Source: Oscillospiraceae bacterium
GTDB taxonomy: Bacteria > Bacillota > Clostridia > Oscillospirales > Oscillospiraceae
DNA length: 64,000 nucleotides
Direction of reading: 5' to 3'
Assembly: GCA_017449185.1 (NCBI GenBank)
Contig: JAFSJZ010000068.1
Location: 21,423 to 85,422 of the forward strand
A model generated the notes under the pieces. The model was not told the origin of the DNA. It did no database searches and saw nothing but the letters and a program-made list of their open reading frames with translations. How positions within the stretch are numbered: the first letter of the stretch is position 1; every line of letters begins with the position of its first letter. The position numbers and the translations under genes are program-made. Positions 58,555-64,000 of the stretch are shown one piece after another.

Positions 58555-59519
58555 GGATCGGCTCCGTCGAGCTTCACGGCGCCTTTGCGCTCGCTCCGAT
58601 GGCGGGCGTGACGGACTTTGCCTTTCGAAAGCTCTGCCGCGCTCACGGGGCGGCGCTGACGGTCACGGAGATGGTCAGCGCCCGCGCGCTGTGCTATCAC
58701 GACGCGAAAACAAAAGAGCTCTTATACATGCCGCCTGACGAGCATCCTTCGGCGGTGCAGATCTTCGGCCACGAGCCTTCCGTCATGGCCGAGGCCGCCC
58801 CGATGGCGCTGGAGCTCTCCGGCGCGGACATCGTGGATATCAATATGGGCTGCCCGGTCGGGAAGATCGTGAAGGGCGGCGACGGCTCGGCGCTCATGCG
58901 CGATCCGGAGCTCGCCGGGCAGATCGTCGAGGCGGTCGTCAAAGCGGCGGGCTGTCCCGTTACGGTCAAATTCCGCAAGGGCTTTGACGGCGGGAACGTC
59001 AACGCCGTCGAGTTTGCCAAGGTCTGCGAAAGCGTCGGGGCGAGCGCCGTCACCGTGCACGGGCGCACCCGCGCGCAGATGTACGCCGGCCGTGCGGATT
59101 GGGATGTCATCCGCGACGCTGCCGCCGCGGTCTCGATCCCCGTGATCGCCAACGGCGACGTCTTCAGCGCCGAGGACGCGGTGCACATCCTGCGCTATAC
59201 CGGCTGTGCGCTCGCAATGATCGGCCGCGGCGCTTTCGGCGACCCCTGGCTGTTTGAGCGGGCCAACGCCGCTCTCGCAGGAGAAGAGATCCCCTCTCCT
59301 CCGCCCTTTGCCGAGCGGATCGACGCGGCCGTGGGGCAGATCGAACTGCTCGCCTCAATCCGGGGCGAGCGCGCCGCCTGTCTCGAGGCGCGGCACCATC
59401 TGCCCTGGTATCTGCGGGGCGTGGCCTACGCGGCCCCCTACCGCGCCGCGCTCACACATGTGGAGACCCTGGAGGACATCCGCAGGCTGGCCAAAGATAT
59501 GAAACGTGATCTGAAGTGA
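58548..59519 (+). CDS. dusB: tRNA-dihydrouridine synthase (DusB type)
   Basis: The ATG at 58548 opens 323 residues of a FMN-dependent TIM barrel. Motifs are APMAGVTDFAFR, the active-site Cys in NMGCPVGKIVKGGDGSALM, HGRTRAQMYAG, ANGDVFSAED and IGRGAFGDPW. It reduces uridines in tRNA. It overlaps the exonuclease gene and is followed after 13 bp by the ECF sigma gene. Confidence 0.92.
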   Translation: MVRIGSVELHGAFALAPMAGVTDFAFRKLCRAHGAALTVTEMVSARALCYHDAKTKELLYMPPDEHPSAVQIFGHEPSVMAEAAPMALELSGADIVDINMGCPVGKIVKGGDGSALMRDPELAGQIVEAVVKAAGCPVTVKFRKGFDGGNVNAVEFAKVCESVGASAVTVHGRTRAQMYAGRADWDVIRDAAAAVSIPVIANGDVFSAEDAVHILRYTGCALAMIGRGAFGDPWLFERANAALAGEEIPSPPPFAERIDAAVGQIELLASIRGERAACLEARHHLPWYLRGVAYAAPYRAALTHVETLEDIRRLAKDMKRDLK

Positions 59520-59532
59520 GGTGAGGCAAGCC

Positions 59533-60153
59533 TTGACCGAAGAAAAGATCCTCTCGATCATCCGGGACGTGCAGAAGGGGGACGTCAACGCCTTCGAAGC
59601 CATCGTCCGGGAGTACGAGAAGAACGTCTACAACATCGCCCTGCGCATGAGCGGCGACCGCGAGGACGCGCTGGACATCTCCCAGGAGTCCTTTCTCAAA
59701 GCCTATCACGCGCTCGAGAGCTTCCGAGGGGACAGCAAGTTCTCCGTCTGGCTCTACCGCATCGTCTCGAACACCTGTCTCGACTTCCTGCGCGAGCGCA
59801 GGCACCGCACGGAGCTCTCGCTGAACGTCGAGGACGACGAGGGCGAGACGGTCGAGCGCGAGATCCCGGACGAGAGCCTCTCGCCCGAGCGGCTCTACGA
59901 GCGCAAGCTCACGCGCGAGGCCGTTCAGCGCGGCCTGATGAGCCTGCCGGAGGATCAGCGCAAGATCCTTCTGCTGCGCGAGATCCAGGGCTTCAGTTAC
60001 GAGGAGATCGGCCGCGTCCTCTCACTTGAGAGCGGTACAGTCAAATCCCGTATTTTCCGCGCGCGGCGAAAGCTGTGCGAGTTTTTGGCCGAGGACGGGA
60101 ACATTTCCCCACCCTCCTCGTCAAGAAAGACGGGAGGAGGTGACAAGCCGTGA
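59533..60153 (+). CDS. ECF-type RNA polymerase sigma factor
   Basis: I prefer TTG 59533 (206 residues), with AGG-rich GTGAGG 6 bases upstream; GTG 59521 would add four residues. Region 2 is NIALRMSGDREDALDISQESFLKAYHALESFRGDSKFSVWLYRI and region 4 is SLPEDQRKILLLREIQGFSYEEIGRVLSLESGTVKSRIFRAR. It is a SigW-like ECF factor. The end overlaps the anti-sigma gene by 4 bp, and the anti-sigma controls its activity. Confidence 0.9.
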   Translation: MTEEKILSIIRDVQKGDVNAFEAIVREYEKNVYNIALRMSGDREDALDISQESFLKAYHALESFRGDSKFSVWLYRIVSNTCLDFLRERRHRTELSLNVEDDEGETVEREIPDESLSPERLYERKLTREAVQRGLMSLPEDQRKILLLREIQGFSYEEIGRVLSLESGTVKSRIFRARRKLCEFLAEDGNISPPSSSRKTGGGDKP

Positions 60154-60995
60154 AGGACTGCGCATACTATCAGGATCTGATCAGCCGCCTGGTCGACCGC
60201 GAGATCACGCCCGAGCAGGGCGAGGAGCTCGCCGCCCACGCGCGCGAATGTGAGGAATGCCGCGCCGTCTATACCGCGTTTTCCTCCCTTTCCGCGCTGA
60301 TTGCCGATGAGCTTGTCGATCCCCCCGAGGAGCTGTGCGAGAACGTCATGGCCGAGCTGCGCCGCAGTGCGGTCTGGAAGCAGAACCGCCGCCCGAGACA
60401 GATCCGCCGCTGGGCCGCGCTCGCGGCCGTCGCCGTGCTCGTCATCGGTGTCGGCACGCTGGCCCTGCCGCGCCTTTTCCGCGCGGGCAGCGCCGCCAAG
60501 GCCTCGAACAGCATGACCGCCTACAGCGCGGACTCCGCCGCCGCAGAGGCGCCTGCCGCTGCGCCCGCCGCCGGGACAGCCGAATACGAGAGCGCGGCCG
60601 CGGAGGAAGCCTACGACATGGCCCCGCCCATCGCCGTGAGCAAGGATTTCGCTGCGCCCGCTTCCGACACCACCAAGAGCGAGCAGGAGATGATCTCCGA
60701 GGCCCTCTCCCGCAGCGAGGAGCCCGAGACCGTCGCCGAGACCGTGGACGTGACCGGGCAGGGCCGCGGCAAAGCCATCGCCTCGCTGCTCACCGGCACA
60801 CAGGGCGAGCTGCCCTCCGGCGTCACCCCGGATCGCCGCTTCCTGCTGCGCTTCGACGTGGACGGCATCAGCTCGCAGGTGCTCATCAGCGTCTACGGCG
60901 ACAAGGTGTTCTTCATCTCCCTCTCCGGCGAGGAGAGCGACATGGTGCTCGCCGACTGCACATGGTCGGAGCTGTACGCGAAAATCTATTATTGA
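60150..60995 (+). CDS. Anti-sigma factor with zf-HC2 domain
   Basis: This 281-residue protein starts GTG, overlapping the sigma gene. The N-terminal zinc anti-sigma domain has HARECEECR (HxxxCxxC), then a basic juxtamembrane stretch (RRPRQIRR), one membrane helix (AALAAVAVLVIGVGTLAL) and an extracytoplasmic domain with an Ala/Ser-rich linker. It would hold the sigma factor at the membrane until a surface signal. The extracytoplasmic domain is unfamiliar. Confidence 0.88.
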   Translation: MKDCAYYQDLISRLVDREITPEQGEELAAHARECEECRAVYTAFSSLSALIADELVDPPEELCENVMAELRRSAVWKQNRRPRQIRRWAALAAVAVLVIGVGTLALPRLFRAGSAAKASNSMTAYSADSAAAEAPAAAPAAGTAEYESAAAEEAYDMAPPIAVSKDFAAPASDTTKSEQEMISEALSRSEEPETVAETVDVTGQGRGKAIASLLTGTQGELPSGVTPDRRFLLRFDVDGISSQVLISVYGDKVFFISLSGEESDMVLADCTWSELYAKIYY

Positions 60996-61007
60996 TCCCA
61001 TCTTCAA

Positions 61008-61066
61008 GGGCGGTCCGGCTTTGTGCCGGGCCGCCTTTGTGCCGAGCTGCCTTTGTGCCGAGCTGC
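61008..61066 (+). repeat. Terminator hairpin followed by a 16-bp tandem repeat
   Basis: GGGCGGTCCGGC and GCCGGGCCGCC form a hairpin after the anti-sigma gene. The distal arm is the first of three 16-base units (61019-61034, 61035-61050 and 61051-61066) of the form CTTTGTGCCGAGCTGC, the latter two identical. They look like duplicated copies of the terminator arm. Confidence 0.7.
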
Positions 61067-61075
61067 CTTTCCCTG

Positions 61076-61104
61076 TTGAAAAAAAAAAGCGGACGTGATA
61101 TAAT
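61076..61104 (+). promoter_or_regulatory. Promoter of rex
   Basis: TTGAAA (61076-61081), 17-base spacer, perfect TATAAT (61099-61104). Confidence 0.75.
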
Positions 61105-61143
61105 TCTTAAAAATGATCAAAGCTGAAAAGAGGGTCATAAACC

Positions 61144-61821
61144 GTGAAGCGTATCAAGGTCTCAAACAACGTAATCCGCCGTCTGCCGCGCTATTTGCGC
61201 AAGCTCGATGAACTCAAAGCCAGCGGCGTGGGGCGCATTTCCTCTTCCAATCTCGGCCAGCAGCTGGGTCTGACGCCCTCGCAGATCCGTCAGGATTTCA
61301 GTTCCTTCGGCGAGTTCGGCCAGCAGGGCTACGGCTACAACGTCGCCGCGCTGCGCGATGAGATCGCCTCCATTCTCGGCATCGACCGGGGGTTCAAGGC
61401 CATTCTGATCGGCGTGGGCAATATCGGCCACGCGCTGATGGACAATTTCTGCTTCAGCGAGTGGGGCTTTTCGCTGGAGGCCGCTTTCGATATCGACCCA
61501 GAGATCGTCGGCACCGTCACCAAAGGTGTCTCGGTCAAGAGCATGGACGAGCTGCCGGATTACCTGCGTACGAACAAGATCGACGTTGCGGTGCTCACTG
61601 TCCCGAAGGAGGCGGCCGTGCCCGTGGCCAGGCTCCTGTACAACAGCGGGATCAGCGCGATCTGGAACTTCACGAACGTCGAACTGACCGAGCCGAACAG
61701 CAGCTCTCTCGTCGAGAACGTGCACTTCTCCGACAGTCTGCTCTCGCTGAGCTATTACGTGTCGGAGCGCTACGACGAGGAAGCGGCGCGCGCCGCGCGT
61801 CTGGCCCGGAGCGAAAAATAA
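61144..61821 (+). CDS. rex: Redox-sensing repressor Rex
   Basis: This 225-residue protein starts GTG. A winged helix (RLPRYLRKLDELKASGVGRISSSNLGQQLGLTPSQIRQDFSSFGEFGQQGYGYNV, read as several helices) precedes a Rossmann domain with GVGNIGHAL and a swapped C-terminal helix. Rex senses the NADH/NAD+ ratio and derepresses fermentation genes. Iron-dependent dehydrogenases in this window are plausible targets, but I see no Rex site in them. Confidence 0.92.
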   Translation: MKRIKVSNNVIRRLPRYLRKLDELKASGVGRISSSNLGQQLGLTPSQIRQDFSSFGEFGQQGYGYNVAALRDEIASILGIDRGFKAILIGVGNIGHALMDNFCFSEWGFSLEAAFDIDPEIVGTVTKGVSVKSMDELPDYLRTNKIDVAVLTVPKEAAVPVARLLYNSGISAIWNFTNVELTEPNSSSLVENVHFSDSLLSLSYYVSERYDEEAARAARLARSEK

Positions 61822-61833
61822 ACGCTGAGCTTG

Positions 61834-61863
61834 AAAAAGCTTCCCGGAGGGGGAAGCTTTTTC
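61834..61863 (+). terminator. Terminator of rex
   Basis: AAAAAGCTTCCC and GGGAAGCTTTTT form a 12-bp stem followed by C and T-rich sequence. The hairpin overlaps the leader of the next gene. Confidence 0.85.
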
Positions 61864-61879
61864 ATTATTGAGGTGTCGT

Positions 61880-62521
61880 ATGGTTTTTGACGGGATCATT
61901 TTTGATATCGACGGCACGCTGTGGGATTCCTGCGAGGCCGTGCGCGCGAGCTGGCAGGAGTCTCTGCGGTGGCGCTTCGGCTGCTTCGGCTCCCCCGATC
62001 TTGCGCAGGTGCGCTCGATCATGGGTCTGGGGCCCGACGAGATCGCGCAGAAGCTTTTCTCGCGCTTCGGCGCCCATGCGCGTGAGGTCTTCGCCGCGCT
62101 CTCAGTAGACGAGTGCGCCTGGCTCTCCGCGCACGGCGCAGAGCTCTACCCCGCTGTGATCGAAACGCTGCGCGCGCTGGCACGGGAGCGGCGGCTCTTT
62201 CTCGTCAGCAACTGCCAGGACGGCTATATCGACGCTTTCCTGCATGCCAACGCAGCGGAGGATCTGTTTGAGGACTGTCTCTGCGCGGGCGTCACCGGTC
62301 TGGACAAGAGCGGCAATCTGCAGCGGCTCAAACGCGAGCGCGGCCTTGCGCATGCCGTCTTCATCGGCGACACCGCAGGGGACGAGCGCGCCGCGCGCGA
62401 GAGCGGCTGCGTCTTTATCCACGCCTCTTACGGCTTTGGAGAAGCGGAGGCTCCCGACGCGGTGCTCGGCTCCTTCGCCGCGCTGCCCGCTCTGCTGACA
62501 CAGCTTGAAAAGGAGGCCTGA
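61880..62521 (+). CDS. HAD-family hydrolase, phosphoglycolate phosphatase-like
   Basis: The ATG at 61880 (GAGGTG upstream) opens 213 residues. Motif I is DIDGTLWDS, motif II LVSNCQDG and motif IV FIGDTAGDERAA, with a helical cap between I and II. Members act on phosphorylated small molecules, often phosphoglycolate or sugar phosphates. It is followed at 4 bp by mnmE. The substrate is unknown. Confidence 0.85.
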   Translation: MVFDGIIFDIDGTLWDSCEAVRASWQESLRWRFGCFGSPDLAQVRSIMGLGPDEIAQKLFSRFGAHAREVFAALSVDECAWLSAHGAELYPAVIETLRALARERRLFLVSNCQDGYIDAFLHANAAEDLFEDCLCAGVTGLDKSGNLQRLKRERGLAHAVFIGDTAGDERAARESGCVFIHASYGFGEAEAPDAVLGSFAALPALLTQLEKEA

Positions 62522-62525
62522 TCCC

Positions 62526-63881
62526 ATGTCCGACACCATCGCCGCCATCGCCACCGGCGCGTCTGTGAGCGCGATTGGGATCGTGCGCCTCTCCGGCGAG
62601 CGCGCCATAGACCTTGCAGACGCGCTGTTCCGCCCTGCTTCCGGGGCGGCGATGCGCGACGCCGTGCCCCGCACGCTCGTCTACGGCTCGCTGTACACCC
62701 GCGCGGGCGAGCTGTTGGATCTGTGCCTGTGTACGCTCAGCCGCGCCCCGCACAGCTATACCGGTGAGGACACGGCCGAATTCCAGTGCCACGGCTCCCC
62801 CGTCGTGCTGCGCGCGCTGCTCGACGAGCTCTTCGCCCTCGGCGCGCGGCAGGCTCTGCCCGGGGAGTTTACGAAACGCGCCTTCCTCAACGGTCGGATG
62901 GACCTCAGCTCCGCCGAGGCCGTGGCCGACCTCATCGACGCCGAGAGTGCCGAGAGCGCGAAAAACGCAGCCGGACAGCTCGCCGGTGCGCTGTCAAAGC
63001 GCACGAAGGGCGTCTACGCCGCGCTGGCGGACATCAGCGCGCACTACCACGCCGTGCTCGACTATCCCGACGAGGATATCGAACCCTTCCGCATGGCCGC
63101 GTACGAGCGCACGCTTGCGGACGCCGCGGACGAACTGCGCGCGCTGCTTGCGACCTATGAGCGCGGCAAGCTGATGAACGAGGGTATCCCGGCCGCGATC
63201 ATCGGCCGCCCAAACGCAGGCAAAAGCTCGCTGCTCAACGCCCTGTTGGGCTATGAGCGCGCGATCGTCACACGCGTGCCCGGCACGACGCGCGACACCA
63301 TTGAGGAAAAACTGCGCATGGGACCGCTGTGTCTTCGACTGATCGATACGGCCGGTCTGCGCGAGACCGACGACGAGGTCGAGCGTCTCGGCGTTGAGCG
63401 CAGCCGCAGCGCCATAGAGCGCGCGGAGCTGCTCCTCGCCGTCGTGGACGGCAGCGAGGCCGCGACGGCGGAGGACGCCGCCATCCTTGCCGCCGCGGAG
63501 AAGGCGAAGAAAGCCATTGTCGTCCTCTCAAAGAAGGACCTCACAGAGGAGGCCAGTCTCGACACGGCGCTGCCCGTCATCCGGCTCAGCTCCGTGACCG
63601 GCGAGGGCCTGGACGCGCTGGAGGAGGCGATCAAGGCGCTCTTCCCCGTCCCGGAAGTCCCCGCGGGCGGCATCCTGACCAACGCGCGGCACGCCGAGGC
63701 GATCTCCCGCGCGCTCGAATCCGTCGAGGCTGCTCTGCGCGCCCTGCGCGAGGGAGCCACGCCCGACGTCGTGCTCACGGAGAGCGAGGAAGCGATGGCC
63801 GCGCTCGGCGAGCTAGACGGTCGCACGGTGCGTGAGGACGTCACCGCCCGCATTTTCAGCCGTTTCTGCGTCGGAAAGTAA
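62526..63881 (+). CDS. mnmE: tRNA modification GTPase MnmE
   Basis: The ATG at 62526 follows AAGGAGG and gives 451 residues. The N-terminal tetrahydrofolate-binding domain is followed by a helical domain with the Ras-like G domain inserted: G1 GRPNAGKSS (residues 228-236), G2-region GTTRDT, G3 DTAGL (274-278) and G4 SKKD. The C-terminal FCVGK is the conserved C(I/V)GK end with its catalytic Cys. With MnmG it modifies the wobble uridine of tRNAs. Confidence 0.95.
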   Translation: MSDTIAAIATGASVSAIGIVRLSGERAIDLADALFRPASGAAMRDAVPRTLVYGSLYTRAGELLDLCLCTLSRAPHSYTGEDTAEFQCHGSPVVLRALLDELFALGARQALPGEFTKRAFLNGRMDLSSAEAVADLIDAESAESAKNAAGQLAGALSKRTKGVYAALADISAHYHAVLDYPDEDIEPFRMAAYERTLADAADELRALLATYERGKLMNEGIPAAIIGRPNAGKSSLLNALLGYERAIVTRVPGTTRDTIEEKLRMGPLCLRLIDTAGLRETDDEVERLGVERSRSAIERAELLLAVVDGSEAATAEDAAILAAAEKAKKAIVVLSKKDLTEEASLDTALPVIRLSSVTGEGLDALEEAIKALFPVPEVPAGGILTNARHAEAISRALESVEAALRALREGATPDVVLTESEEAMAALGELDGRTVREDVTARIFSRFCVGK

Positions 63882-63885
63882 ATCC

Positions 63886-63917
63886 TTGACAAGGCCCCGG
63901 GCCTGTGCTAATATAAT
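63886..63917 (+). promoter_or_regulatory. Promoter of tRNA-Ser
   Basis: Perfect TTGACA (63886-63891), 17-base spacer to TAATAT (63909-63914), overlapping a TATAAT (63912-63917), about 40 bases before the tRNA. Confidence 0.7.
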
Positions 63918-63956
63918 CGGGCAGCGTCTCGGGCGCTTGCATTTTTCGGTCTGTGT

Positions 63957-64000
63957 GCAGAAGTACCCAAGAGGCCGAAGGGGCTCCCCTGCTAAGGGAG
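63957..64000 (+). tRNA. tRNA-Ser (GCT), 5' part, cut by the window end
   Basis: The sequence begins GCAGAAG TA, a serine-type D arm (CCCAAGAGGCCGAAGGGG), then an anticodon arm CTCCC-CTGCTAA-GGGAG with anticodon GCT. The long variable arm, T arm and 3' acceptor lie beyond the window. Confidence 0.85.

Noticed and set aside
1-64000. CRISPR arrays, insertion sequences and rRNA genes
   Set aside because: I saw no regularly spaced repeats, no transposase-like protein and no rRNA sequence in the window.

Overview
The window looks like the chromosome of a GC-rich, Gram-positive anaerobe of the class Clostridia, most likely an Oscillospiraceae/Ruminococcaceae-type gut commensal. Supporting signs are strong AGGAGG ribosome binding sites, TTGACA-N17-TATAAT promoters, a Rex redox repressor, a YhfC-type membrane protease, an EF-G paralogue of the Firmicutes type, a single-membrane transport repertoire of lipoprotein-anchored ABC systems, and CCA-encoding tRNA genes. 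The genus is an inference; no rRNA is present.

Layout. (1) 0.1-11.3 kb, plus strand: a YqhD-type aldehyde reductase, a five-gene branched-chain-amino-acid-type ABC importer, an aminotransferase and a DapA/NanA-family aldolase, then a nucleoside-salvage unit (uridine phosphorylase-like enzyme, MtnA-like sugar-1-phosphate isomerase, cytidine deaminase, class II aldolase). That unit reads as a route from cytidine/uridine through ribose-1-P and ribulose-1-P to DHAP plus glycolaldehyde. It ends at a terminator shared with a convergent tRNA-Val. (2) 11.7-19.7 kb: a lipoprotein, a rhomboid-fold protein without the catalytic motif but with a zinc ribbon, RlmB, a large protein that is a degenerate P-type ATPase, and an EF-G paralogue with altered G motifs.

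(3) 19.7-36.9 kb: a compact phage-derived island with late genes on the minus strand. In transcription order these are two small zinc proteins, a small-terminase-position gene, large terminase, portal, a Prp-type cysteine protease, a coiled-coil virion protein, scaffold, an N4-gp56-type capsid protein, head/tail genes, a tail fibre interrupted by one amber codon, endolysin and holin. A divergent Xre repressor / ImmA-like pair with GTAGTAAAATG-type operators faces them. No integrase, replication gene or recombinase is present although chromosomal genes are visible on both sides. The capsid and scaffold N-termini both carry an L27-like LQLFA site, the expected target of the encoded Prp.

(4) 36.9-42.8 kb: an SGNH-like membrane protein, then an SPFH protein, a ribbon-helix-helix protein, a YhfC protease, a DUF1648 protein and an ABC exporter. 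(5) 42.8-56.0 kb: a complete sulfoquinovose locus. It has a sugar ABC importer without its ATPase, a GH31 sulfoquinovosidase, a YesL-like protein, a fucose-isomerase-like SQ isomerase, a split transketolase, an RpiB-like isomerase, an iron-dependent sulfoacetaldehyde reductase, an EamA exporter and a ROK repressor. This matches the sulfo-transketolase (sulfo-TK) pathway known from Clostridium, with isethionate as the predicted product. Two 10-3-10 operators that look alike lie at the two divergent transcription units.

(6) 56.0-64.0 kb: ordinary genes, namely a flavoprotein, a DUF1653 protein, trmB, exonuclease III, dus, an ECF sigma/anti-sigma pair, rex, a HAD phosphatase, mnmE and the 5' part of a tRNA-Ser(GCU).
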